NCBI GenBank assembly: GCA_964494085.1 | Contig: CAZBQJ010000002.1 | Span: forward strand, 124,001 to 188,000 | From: CAZBQJ01 sp964494085 | Lineage (GTDB): Bacteria > Patescibacteriota > Gracilibacteria > UBA1369 | Reading direction: 5' to 3' | DNA: 64,000 nt | Part shown: positions 7,772 to 18,800 of the stretch, piece by piece | How the letters are laid out: each line of letters begins with the position of its first letter | How positions within the stretch are numbered: the stretch's first letter is position 1 | Notes under the pieces: model-generated | Databases searched by the model: none | Told to the model about the DNA's origin: nothing | What the model saw: the letters and a program-made list of their open reading frames with translations, nothing else | Translations under genes and position numbers: made by a program

Positions 7772-10700
7772 TGACTGAACAGCAACCACAACAAAAACCT
7801 TTCCTCCCAGAGGATCAGACTTCAGATTCACTTTATCTGGATCAACTCCAGTTTGAGCCAGCCAAAGCGAACAAGTTCCTCAATTTTCTACTGACCAATC
7901 AGAGGGTGATTTTCCTGTGCATTATGGCCATCATGCTCTGGGGGATTTTTTCTTTCCAGCAATTACCATTGGAATCTACTCCGGAAGTGAAAATCCCTTT
8001 TGGTATTGTAACAGTGGCTTTACCCGGAGCCAGCCCTTCTGATATCGAAGAATTAGTCGTCAAAAAAATCGAAAAGAAGGTGGTCAATCTCAGTGGAGTT
8101 AAACAAGTCAGTTCAACCGCCTCCAATTCTTTCGGTACCGTTTCAGTAGAATTCCGCGCTGAAGAAGACTTGAAAGACGCTATCCGCCGTTTACGTGATG
8201 CTGTTGATAATGCCAAAGCCAATCTCCCCGCCGAAGCAAGTGAACCGTTAGTCAGTGAAGTTTCTTTTAGCAATACACCCGTTTGGACGATCATCGTCAC
8301 CGGCCCCTACGATAATTTCACTCTCCGTCATTATGCGGATCAGGTTAAAGACGAATTGGAGAAATTACCCGGTACCAGCCAGGTGAATATTAGCGGTGGA
8401 GACATCGCCGAAATCCGTGTGAGCTACAATCCCGATAAACTCAACCTCTATGGTCTGAGTATGGATCAAACCAATGCCATTATCCGGAGCAACAATATTA
8501 CTTTGCCACTGGGGGATTTGAATATCAGTAATTTTGAATACACCCTGCGCGTCGATGGGAAATTCCACACCGCTCAAGAAATCCGCAACTTGCCGGTAGC
8601 CACTTTTAGCGATTCAATCATTCGCTTAAAGGACGTAGCTGATGTCTCGGAACGAGCGCAGGAGCGTCAGTCGACTACCAAGTTTTCCATCAATGGCGGA
8701 GAGCCGCAAAATGCTATTTCCATCAATGTAATCAAAAAAACCGGAGCGGGACTGATCGATTTGATCGACGCCGGAAAAGTGCGTTTAGACGAAATGAAAG
8801 GTTCCACTTTACCAAAAGATTTACAGATCGAGACCACCTATGACGTTTCACAACAAACCCGTGATGACTTCAATAACCTCAGTCGCGAAGCGCTCAATAC
8901 TATCATTCTGGTCACAATTATTCTTTTCCTTTTTGTGGGCTTAAAGGAAGCCTTCACAGCTGGGATTGTGATTCCTTTGGTCTTCGCTGCCACTTTCGGG
9001 CTAATGCTCATGGCTGGGCAGACCCTTAATTTCTTGTCACTTTTTTCTCTGATTCTTTCTCTGGGGCTATTGGTAGATGACGCTATCGTCGTGGTTCAGG
9101 CCACCAAGCAGTATATGGCTACCGGAAAATTTACTCCAGAAGAAGCGGTCCTTTTGGTTTTCAAAGATTTCTTCAATATTCTTTTGACTACCTCCCTGAC
9201 CACAATTTTCGCCTTTCTCCCACTCTTATTGGCCAGTGGAATAATCGGGCAATTTATCCGTTCCATCCCTCTGACCGCTTCGATCACTTTGGCCGCCTCC
9301 ACGATCATCGCGATCGCCATCAACCACCCTATGGCTGCTATCTTAGAGCGATTCCGACCCACTAGAGGCTTCTTCAAATTTTGGGTTATTCTCTTGCTCC
9401 TGACCTTTCTCGGCGCTCTTTACTTACTGTTCACCACCGGCGGCCTCTTCGCCATTGTCCTCTCATCAGTCCTACTTTTTGTAATCATCACTCTCTTACT
9501 TTGGTATCGTGCTTCACTCAAGAAAACTCTCATCCGGAATGAAGCATTATTGCTCGAAGAAATCGCTTTCCCCGAAAAAATTAAGGCCAAGTTACAGCAT
9601 CATTACTCTGAACATTCAGAAAAGACCTGGTTTCAAAAAGCTACTAGCGGAGTGGTAAAATTAGATAAAATTACCCCTCATTATGAACGATTGTTGAAAT
9701 GGTTTTTGGATAAAAAATTCCGTTCTTTTTTGTTGATCTTCATCATCATTTTATTTTTTCTCGGATCACTCGCCTTACCGGCCAGCGGAATCCTGAAATC
9801 AGAATTTTTACCGGCCTCCGATCAGGATTTAATGTATGTCAACATTGAGGGTGCCCCCGGCCTGATTTTGGCTGACACCAAAAAAGTCGCCGACCAGGTA
9901 GAACAGATTTTACTACAAGAAAGCCAAATCAAAAACTTTTCCATTCTACTTGGCCAGACCGGCACTAGTGCCAGTAGAGGCGGAGGAATGAGTGGAGGAT
10001 CCAATTCTAGTGGGCAAACCAATCGTGCTCAATTCGCCATCAATCTATGGCCGGAAAATGAGCGTCCCATCAAAGAAAAATCCTATGTTTATGCTCAAGG
10101 ACTGCGTAAAAAATTATCGACTGTCCAGGGAGCTCAAGTAACTTTGGAAGAATTGAGTGGAGGTCCCCCCACCGGTGCTGATTTCCAGGTGCAGTTTAGT
10201 GGCACCAACCTGATTGAATTACAAAAGACAGCTAATCGATACAAGGATTATCTATCCGCCATTCCCGGCGTGCTAAATCCTACCACCTCGATCACCCTCA
10301 GCCCGGGCGAATTTACTTTCAAACTCAAGCCTGAGCCCATGCAATTAAGAGGTGTGACTCCAGCTCAGGTGGCTAGCACGCTGCGCACAGCCTTATCCGG
10401 AAGTGAAATCACCAGTATTATTCAGGGTGAGGATGAAATGAAAATTGTTGCCGAATATAATCCAAATTCCATCCGTACTTTGGATCAAATCAAATCATTA
10501 ACCTTGCAAAACGGCCGCGGTCAATCCTTCCAATTGGCTGAAGTCGCCGACGTATCCGTCGGCTCCTCACTCACATCGATCAGCCGCCTCGACCAAAAGC
10601 GCGTGATAGTACTCTCTTCCAGCGTCGGCAAGCCGGCTCTACCTAATGAAGTGCTGGCCGCCTTCCAACAGGTTTTGCAGGACCATCCGCTACCAGTCGG

Positions 10701-11271
10701 TTATGAAGCGACTTTTGGCGGCCAGAATGACACCAATACCGAATCCATCTTTTCCATTCTGAGAGCTATGATTATCGCCTTTATCCTGATTATTGCCACT
10801 CTGGTTATCCAGTTCAATTCCTTCCGCAAAGCCATCTTGGTCTTATTGACTATTCCGCTGGCCATGTCTGGAGTATTTTACGGGCTAACCTTAGTCGGCT
10901 TCACACTTTCTTTCCCAACTTTAATCGGCCTGGTCGCTCTCTTTGGTATAGTCGTCAAGAATGCCATCATGTTAGTCGATAAAATCAATCTCAATCTCAA
11001 AGTTGGAATACCTTTTCGTGAAGCCATTACTGATGCCTCCAAATCCCGTCTGGAAGCGATCTTCCTGACCAGTACCGCCACTATTATCGGGATGATCCCG
11101 ATCACCCTTTATGATGAAACCTGGGAAGGTTTGGGAGCAACTCTGATCTTTGGCCTTGGCTGTTCAACCATACTCACTCTGCTACTTATCCCCATCATCT
11201 TTAATTTACTTTTCGCCAAAGATGCCGCTCGCGACGCCCAGATCCGTGAATTGCAAAATCAGGCAATCTAA
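7771..11271 (+). CDS. RND-family efflux transporter (AcrB-like)
   Basis: Proton-driven efflux permease of the hydrophobe/amphiphile RND family, 1166 residues. The proton-relay pair lies in LGLLVDDAIVV (D436, D437) and the TM10 lysine in GIVVKNAIMLVD (K1063), matching AcrB D407/D408/K940, so the relay is intact. Two large extracytoplasmic loops follow TM1 and TM7. An extra hydrophobic stretch (about 530-585) in the central linker makes it longer than AcrB (about 1050). It is coupled with the adaptor. No outer-membrane channel gene is nearby. Substrate unknown. Confidence 0.9.
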   Translation: MTEQQPQQKPFLPEDQTSDSLYLDQLQFEPAKANKFLNFLLTNQRVIFLCIMAIMLWGIFSFQQLPLESTPEVKIPFGIVTVALPGASPSDIEELVVKKIEKKVVNLSGVKQVSSTASNSFGTVSVEFRAEEDLKDAIRRLRDAVDNAKANLPAEASEPLVSEVSFSNTPVWTIIVTGPYDNFTLRHYADQVKDELEKLPGTSQVNISGGDIAEIRVSYNPDKLNLYGLSMDQTNAIIRSNNITLPLGDLNISNFEYTLRVDGKFHTAQEIRNLPVATFSDSIIRLKDVADVSERAQERQSTTKFSINGGEPQNAISINVIKKTGAGLIDLIDAGKVRLDEMKGSTLPKDLQIETTYDVSQQTRDDFNNLSREALNTIILVTIILFLFVGLKEAFTAGIVIPLVFAATFGLMLMAGQTLNFLSLFSLILSLGLLVDDAIVVVQATKQYMATGKFTPEEAVLLVFKDFFNILLTTSLTTIFAFLPLLLASGIIGQFIRSIPLTASITLAASTIIAIAINHPMAAILERFRPTRGFFKFWVILLLLTFLGALYLLFTTGGLFAIVLSSVLLFVIITLLLWYRASLKKTLIRNEALLLEEIAFPEKIKAKLQHHYSEHSEKTWFQKATSGVVKLDKITPHYERLLKWFLDKKFRSFLLIFIIILFFLGSLALPASGILKSEFLPASDQDLMYVNIEGAPGLILADTKKVADQVEQILLQESQIKNFSILLGQTGTSASRGGGMSGGSNSSGQTNRAQFAINLWPENERPIKEKSYVYAQGLRKKLSTVQGAQVTLEELSGGPPTGADFQVQFSGTNLIELQKTANRYKDYLSAIPGVLNPTTSITLSPGEFTFKLKPEPMQLRGVTPAQVASTLRTALSGSEITSIIQGEDEMKIVAEYNPNSIRTLDQIKSLTLQNGRGQSFQLAEVADVSVGSSLTSISRLDQKRVIVLSSSVGKPALPNEVLAAFQQVLQDHPLPVGYEATFGGQNDTNTESIFSILRAMIIAFILIIATLVIQFNSFRKAILVLLTIPLAMSGVFYGLTLVGFTLSFPTLIGLVALFGIVVKNAIMLVDKINLNLKVGIPFREAITDASKSRLEAIFLTSTATIIGMIPITLYDETWEGLGATLIFGLGCSTILTLLLIPIIFNLLFAKDAARDAQIRELQNQAI

Positions 11272-11332
11272 AGTCACCAACTTTTCCGGACTTCCGCTAA
11301 TCCCCACGATAGACCGCCCAGCCAAAATCTGT

Positions 11333-11338
11333 TATAAT
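11333..11338 (+). promoter_or_regulatory. -10 box (TATAAT)
   Basis: TATAAT 24 bases upstream of the ATG at 11363. No clear -35 box, and no Shine-Dalgarno in the short leader. Confidence 0.45.
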
Positions 11339-11362
11339 AGACCGATGTCTAATTAACTAAAA

Positions 11363-11671
11363 ATGGATTTTTGGGATCTTATCGGCTTTATCGCCAGTTG
11401 TCTGGGCGCTTGTACTTTTTTCCCTGAAGTGGCGAGGGCGCTAAAAAGTCACCGTCTCAATGATATTGCCTGGGGAATGTTACTATTGGTCAATTCCAGT
11501 TCATTTCTCTGGCTCGTCTATGCCATTCGTTTTGAGCTAAATCCGATTATCTTTTCTTCCACCATCAATATTATTTTATCTTCCATATTGATTTTCCTGA
11601 AAGTTAATTATTCTCGAAGCAGTAAACAAGTCTTGGAAACAGTTACAGAAGAAATCACTGATCAAGAATAA
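11363..11671 (+). CDS. SemiSWEET-like three-helix transporter
   Basis: A 102-residue membrane protein with three hydrophobic helices (about 5-25, 38-56, 62-80), the SemiSWEET/MtN3 half-transporter layout; these dimerise to move sugars. The family's PQ motif reads FFPEVARALKSH here, so the Gln is replaced by Glu. The second helix has the family pattern of Asn and Trp (NSSSFLWLVYAI). The C-terminal tail is charged. Substrate unknown. Confidence 0.72.
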   Translation: MDFWDLIGFIASCLGACTFFPEVARALKSHRLNDIAWGMLLLVNSSSFLWLVYAIRFELNPIIFSSTINIILSSILIFLKVNYSRSSKQVLETVTEEITDQE

Positions 11672-11696
11672 TTTCCTCCTGGTTAACAATCTTCCC

Positions 11697-12047
11697 ATGC
11701 CTGAATCCGACCAATTAGAAGAACTCAAAATCCAACTCCGCCATGAATTGGAAAAATCTCTCTTGATCGATCCGGAAGATCGTCAATTTTGGCTATCCAA
11801 TCTGGAAACCCTCCCAATTCCAACCGTTCAGAACCTGCTCAAAATTATTCAACCCAAAAATGCCGCCACTGATCAAATGATCGAAACTGCCCTGGCCCAG
11901 GATACAGATCAGGAGCATCTGAAAACTCTCCAGGCTCAAGTCATCCGGATCAAACAAAAAGCCCGTGGTTTAGAAGAAAAATCCGGTCGGAAAAAAGAAG
12001 AATTGCAGGGAGAAGAATTGCTCAAACAATTAGATGAGCAAAAGTAA
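11697..12047 (+). CDS. Hypothetical helical protein
   Basis: Not recognised. 116 residues, soluble and highly charged. The second half (about 60-116) is predicted coiled coil rich in Lys, Glu and Gln. It follows the SemiSWEET-like gene after 25 bases on the same strand and ends one base short of the convergent gene at 12049. Confidence 0.55.
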   Translation: MPESDQLEELKIQLRHELEKSLLIDPEDRQFWLSNLETLPIPTVQNLLKIIQPKNAATDQMIETALAQDTDQEHLKTLQAQVIRIKQKARGLEEKSGRKKEELQGEELLKQLDEQK

Positions 12048-12048
12048 C

Positions 12049-12639
12049 CTAGGTAAATGGATGCAGATCATAAAAATAAAGAGAATATTGGCTGTTTACC
12101 GCCACTACACTATCCAGAACCCTTTGGTTTATAAGGCTATTTGATCTATTACCCTTTTCCGCATCCAATTCCTTTTTGACTTTTTCCAATATTGACCTGA
12201 TCGTTGCGCCATTATCAAATGTCGCAAAAGGCAATTCCACGTGACCTTGCATATAGGCATAGACCTGATTAAAAACCGCTACTTCGTTGGGAAGTTCAAT
12301 TTTGAATCCCAGCACTTTTTCCTTTTCCTGATCAGTTAAAGTTACAAAAGCTTCCGGGAAATTATGCAGCACCAGGGTGATCACTTTATTGATCAAATGT
12401 AAAAAGAAATGGTTATAAGAATTCTGTAGGGCCAATTTCTCCAAATGTCTCGACATCCTCAACAGCGCCTCCAAATCCGCGTCAGTCAAACGATCTATGG
12501 CCGGTGGGACAAATTTATCCTCTTTACTCAGACTATTGGCAAAATCCTTGACGTTCATGTTTTTCTGTCCTTGATAAAAATCGGAAAATACTTTTTTCCA
12601 ATCCATTCCCGGTAGTTCTGCTGATTCACGATAAGTCAT
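12049..12639 (-). CDS. Hypothetical protein
   Basis: Not recognised. 196 residues, soluble, helical, with no signal peptide or catalytic motif that I can name. Upstream on its strand there is a TATAAT (complement of 12671-12676), so it is probably transcribed alone, divergently from the giant-protein block. Confidence 0.55.
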   Translation of the reverse strand: MTYRESAELPGMDWKKVFSDFYQGQKNMNVKDFANSLSKEDKFVPPAIDRLTDADLEALLRMSRHLEKLALQNSYNHFFLHLINKVITLVLHNFPEAFVTLTDQEKEKVLGFKIELPNEVAVFNQVYAYMQGHVELPFATFDNGATIRSILEKVKKELDAEKGNRSNSLINQRVLDSVVAVNSQYSLYFYDLHPFT

Positions 12640-12791
12640 CGAAAACTTTATTCAAAAAATTCTATCACCAATTATAGCAAGTTTTTGATGATTAAGCCAG
12701 TATTCTCGCGCCTCGACACACTGCGTCAAATTGTCAATCAAAAACACTAGATAATCGGCTTATAGACCTCAAAAAATCCCTCTAAAAATGG

Positions 12792-12797
12792 TATAAT
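12792..12797 (+). promoter_or_regulatory. -10 box (TATAAT) of the giant-protein block
   Basis: TATAAT 52 bases before the ATG of the 2729-residue protein. No convincing -35 box. Confidence 0.45.
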
Positions 12798-12849
12798 TCC
12801 TGGATACTCTCAAGTCAGGAAAATCCCCAGGCCAAAATAAAAATCAATA

Positions 12850-15800
12850 ATGCCATTAGATTTCGGAAATATCGAATCAGGACAACAGCGGCTGGAAACC
12901 GTTGCTACTGGTAAAGAGAGCCCCCAGGCCCTCAAGGCAAAACTGGTCCAATATCGTCAGACTTATCGAAGTGAGGTAAATGCTCAGAAAAATTCACTAA
13001 AGACTTTCCAGGCTACTTTTAAGAGCACAGAAGCCAAAGATTATTTAGACGCGGCTGCCACAGGGCTCGGCAGTAAAGTCCTCGATTTGGCGGCAGAAGG
13101 TGAAGTGCTTCAGAAAAAAGGTATCGATGCCAAAAAGGCCAGGGGCGAAGAGCTCACAGCGGCAGAGCTGGGTTTCGCTTCCCTGGACAGTCTGAAAGCC
13201 AGTTTACAAACTGAGCTCACTGCCGAAAAAGCAGAAGTAACAGCCTTTCAAAAGTTGGAAAAAGTCGATACGGCACGAGTCGCTTTGGCAAGTAGAGATG
13301 AAAAAATCAATACCGGCTCAAGCTTGGCCAACCTTTCTTCCAATCTCGCTCTCAAACAAGCCAATCGCAAAAACCTCACAGCAATTTATCAAGAATTCAA
13401 TACAACTTCTTCCACACCAGCCACCACAGCGATGCGAAATAGCATCAAGGAAGCTTTGGATGAATTGATCGGAAATCTGGACGACGACATCGACCACGGT
13501 ATCCGGCTGGTCAAAGTCCAGGAAGATTTAGCCAAAAAAGGAACGGAGATCACCGCTCTGGCTAGCGCAATCGCCAAAATAAAAAAGCCCATCAGTAGCG
13601 CAGATTACGATTCCCATCTAGCCAAGCTCAAATCAGCTTCACGCGACTTGAGTACGATTTACGAGAACCGTGGAAAAGCTGCTAATACTACTTCCCCGTT
13701 TATCGAAGGACCGGCTGCAGGGTTATATACCAAGCTATTTCAGCCAGTTTCTGAAAAATTGCAGAACCTCTATCAGGATTTGGAGTCCAAACGCCCCGCC
13801 GGGTCGGTCGAAAAGCCCGATCCACTGGCTCAGGCCAATCTGGATGCAGCCAAGGCACGTCAGGAATTTGCCGGCATCAATACGGCCATCGGCGCTCTGG
13901 AAAAGGAGTTGGCCGGTCTCCAAAAAGATCAGAAAAAAAGCCTTAATCGTGTCGTTTACGACGATTTTAACAAACGGCTCGATGCTCTCATCGGACGAAT
14001 CGACAAGACCCAACAAACTTCCCAAGTCGCAGCGATGTTAATGAGTCCGGACCAAACTATCGTCAATCTGGGTAAAGAAATCAATGATCGATATTATCAA
14101 CCCGCGCTCGATCGGGCCACTGATCTGCAGACCAAAAACACTAATCGCGAAAGTGAAATCCGTGATTCTGAACGAGAGCAGCTCAACAAAACATTAGCTG
14201 ATCTGCTGCCAAAAATGGATTCCAGTTGGCAGGAAAGCGTCACTAATCAAAAGCAATTCCTGGCTGCCGCCCCCGGTTCTGATGAGAATTCCCAGGAATA
14301 TAAAGACCATTTGGCCGGTGAATCAAAAATATTCTCCTACCTGATCTCCTCTGAAGCGCAAATCAGTTCGATCTTGAGTAAAGAAGCGTCCGGCGATCTA
14401 AAGCCGGAAAATCTCCAGCGTTTCAAAGCCTATCAATCTCTTTGCAAAACCAACCTGGAACTGATTATCGCCAATCGCGCCACCCGCAAAATGAATAAAG
14501 CTGCGGCCGCAGAACAGGATCAGGTTCATTCTTATCGGGTTTTGATCGACAGTAAAAAGGCCATCAGATATGTGCCTGATCCAACTGATCCCAAGGGGCG
14601 TATCGCTGAAGAGTACATGGATAATACTTACGAGGACCGTCAAGATACCTACAAATTTACCGACTGCGTCGAATTTATTGATCCCGGTAATCCGAAATAT
14701 AAAGAAATAAATGGTGGCAAAGGTTGGCGCTTTAAAAAGGACGGATTACCCCAAAGCGTGATTGAGCGGATGACCCTCCAGGCCGCCCGTGTCGTTACCG
14801 ACGCCCGGGACGCCGCCGAAGTTGAAGCTCGCCAAGAAAAGCAAACCATTATCAGCGAACAGAAGCTCTTCGATCGTACGCGTGAAGAATTGGGTGACAG
14901 TGCCAAAGAGTATTTTTCCGCTTTCGATGCCATGGCCAAAGGTGATGTTAGCGGCGCGATCGCCCTTTATCATCAATATATTGAAAAAGCGAAGGGTTTT
15001 CCGCCCGAGGACAAAAAGAAGCATGAAACTTATCTCCAAGACGCCCAAAGACAAATTGATTCTTATGACAAATCTGCTGAATTTTACAATGGTATGGCTC
15101 TGATGAAAGGCGGAAAGTTGGATGAGGCAATTGTCAAATTCCGTGTCTATATCGAAAAAATCCAAAAAGGGCCTGAAGCCGATCGGAAAACTTGTGCCGA
15201 TCAGCTGAACATCGCTATCGAAGTAGTCAAAAAGTTCAATTCAGCCAAGCTGGACATGTTGGTCGATCTGGAAAAAGACGTTAAGTACGCTCAGGTTATC
15301 AGTATCATTAAAAGCCAAGGCAGTGGGCGTGACATTCTGGATAGAGTGAAAAAAATACGAGCCAATAGCCAAGCCGCAGCAGAGGGGAGAAAGCCTCCCT
15401 TCAAACCGGAGGATTGTAAAATTGCCGGTGACAAGCGTCTTTTATTGTTACCATATCTGCCCTACGATCAACTGACCAAGTCGGAACGGCAATTAGTCGA
15501 TAATCATCAAGCCGGTCTAACCGGTGAAGAGCCCGCCAAACTCGACGCTGGAATCCGTAAAATCAGAGATCGGATAGCCAAAGGAGAACCTCTCGATTTC
15601 GATGATGAGTTAAAAAAACTCCAGACGGAATTATCAGGTTATTCCAACCCGAAAAACCACCCGGCCGCAACAACTTATCAGTCAGCTGACGGTACCCGTA
15701 AAGTCGAATCTACTTCCGCGCGTCTATTTGATTTATTCGCCAATATCAATACTACTGATAATGGTAAACGGGAAAAGGGTTTTGTGGCTATCGCCGATTA

Positions 15801-18800
15801 CTTCAAGGATGATTCGTTGGGTATGCAATACACTCAGAAATACCTCTCCAAAGCCATGCATTACCGCTACCAGGAATTTGAAGAAAAGGATGGTGGCGCC
15901 ACTAAAAGGGAAGTTACCAAAAGAATGTTGGCCGATCCGATGGTCGCCGCAGATGTCCATAAAGCTGCTACCGAATATTACCAACGCTGGGTCACTGAAC
16001 ATAACTCTAAACCCGGAGCTGACAAAATCGCCTTAAATCCACCGGATCCATTTGTCCTGCAGCAATTCCAAAAACAATTTTTTGAGCAACGCCTTCAATC
16101 CCAGTATGAACGGGACATGCGCCACAAAATGACTGAGCAAGGATTAGCCACTGCTGGATCTGCGCTCGAAGGGTTCAATGCCAGCCTCCCCTACGATGAT
16201 GGCTCGGGTCGCTGGTATAAGCCTTGGTCTTGGTCCAATTACAATGAAGATGATTGGAATGATTTCAAAGACCAAGCCCAACAGCTACTGGTGGAAACTG
16301 TCGCTACTTTACCAATCGGTTTCGGAGCAGGCGCTATCGGTAAAATGGCCGGGCGCACCGCCCTGAAATTACTTTTGAAAGAAAGTATGTCTTCAGCTGC
16401 TCTTGAAGTGATAGAAAGAGGCGGTATCATGGCTCTTCGTAGCAATTCAGCTATTTGGGAAGGGCTTTCGCCAGCCTTAAAAGAAGCTGTGATGAATCAG
16501 ACTAAACGTATTGCTCTGGGGTATGGAGCCGGCTTAGCAGCAGAAGGTGGCTCAATGTTAGTGATGAGCTCCATTTGGGAAGGCCTAAGTACCGGGCATA
16601 ATCCGGAATTTTTTGAGGCTTTGGAAACCGGTAAATGGAGGTATGCTAGTCTAACCTTACTGGAATCCATTGCTAAAGTCGGCTGTTTCCGAGCCATCGG
16701 TGCCGGCCAAAGTAAAATCCTCCAGGCAGCCGGCGCCGATGCCGGCGCCGGCGCAAAAGTAGCCACCGCCATTGCTGCCGAAGGTTTCAGTGGTGTCGCC
16801 GGAACCGGTCTGGAAGCCCTTAGTTTGATCTACAAAGGTCGGGGAGATGAAGTTACTTTCGATTTCTGGGCCAAAGGAATTATTCAAAACGCCCTTCAGG
16901 CCTATGCCCTAGGAAAAGGTCATCGGGCTTTCGGCGAGAAACAGCCGGGTCGAAGCAGTAAAAGACAACAAAGAGAATTTCAGAGAGTCGAAAGTGAATT
17001 GCTGGTAGAGCGGCTTGGGCAGAAAGGTATCAAAGCCCCTACCGATATTCACGAAGTAATTCCCCTACCCGATGGTGGTCTGATCATCAATGGTCAGAGA
17101 ATCAATCTCACCGAAACACCGCTTACCAAAATGCCGGAGCCGATCCGCCTGGTCATTGAAAAACAAATCACCAAATTCAAAGCCGATAAATTCAGCGACA
17201 ACCTCAAAGCTAATGGTATCGTTAAGCCAAGCGATATCATCGCTATCGACAATGGGCGAATAATTACCAGGGAAGGAGCCAAAGTTACGGTTGATGATCC
17301 TTCACTTTTACCGCCGGAATTCCATGAACGTTACCAGGAACTACGTAAAGCTGAAGTCAAAGATAAGTTTCTCAAACTGGCCGAGGCCGACCGGCTCCTG
17401 GCCAAACGTGATAAATTAGAACAGGATCGAACTGCCAATACCGACAAATTAGCCGAAATTAAAACTTCACTGGATGGATTGGCCAAAGAATTGGGTATGA
17501 CACCCGAGCAGCTCAGTCTAAAAACCCACGATCAAATGCGGGTCTATCAAGCTCTCGACCGACTTTACACCAGCGAAAAACAATTTTACAGGGAGTCGAA
17601 AATCGTTAAAAAACCACTTCTAAACGCAGACGGTACGCCAAAATTGGGTGCCGACCATCAACCATTATTTGAAAACATCAATCTTTTCAGCGATTACGAG
17701 AGTAAAACTTCGGCTTATTCCAGTGAAATGTTGGTCAACCTCACTCATGAGCGCTTAATGGCCGAGGGAGGGTGCAGAATCATCAAAATAGGTGGAGATG
17801 AATTGGTGGTTTATCATGCCGGGCCGGGTGGGAAAATTCAAAAGCTGTTCATCGACATCAGCAATATGGGACCCACTAATGATACGGCTACCAATATTAC
17901 TGGATCCAAAGTCAACCTTGTCGATATTTATTTACACAAAATCAGCGGGCGCATTAAAGCTGAATCACTGGCACATCAGGGCAAATACCTTGATGCCATC
18001 AAGTTCAATGATCAAATCGCCACTTCGGCCCGTGAACTATTCAGTCTCGACCGTGATGATCAGGGACTTCCGGTTTCCAGCGATGTGGCTAGAAAAAAAT
18101 TCAAAGTATTGCAAGATGAATGGCATCTGGATGGAACTTATGAGCAATATCAGGCCGACATCAATAGTATGCGTATTCTGGCTGAATATCGTGCTGATAC
18201 ACGCAGTTTGGACGCCTCATTCAAGGGTAAAAAAGGCATCACTTTCAGTGAGCATATTGCCCAGGAGATCCAGGACTTATCCGGAATGTCGATTGTAGAA
18301 ATCCAAAAAATGATCAGCGTTGACCCTAAGCATTTCCAAGACCTGATCGACGCCCGTGTCCCCAAGAGTAGCAAGCTTACACCGATGTCTTCCGAAAAAC
18401 TGATGCTGGAAATAGCTCAACTAAACCCCCAAAAAAGCAAACCGGGAGATATGATGATGCTCTACAGTTTATTGGCCCGTCTGGACACCGCCAAAATGTC
18501 GACTGTCTCCGCCTTTAAACCATTGGCGGATAAACTAAATGTTACCCGCCAGGAATTGACGGGAGTTCCGCCACATAGTCGTATCGAAGCTCCCCGCTTG
18601 ATGGACGCTAAAGTAGTTTCCATCGATTTGCCCAAAGATGTCATGGACGCTCTAAATAGTCTAGCCAAAACCGACCCTGCTTCCGCCCAGGCCATCCTCA
18701 CCACCGCCCGCACCCTGTCCGAAAAACCTCTGGACGCCCTCAAGTATTCTGCTGATAAAACCCGGTTTGCCCGATTCAATATCATGGATCACATAGAGTT

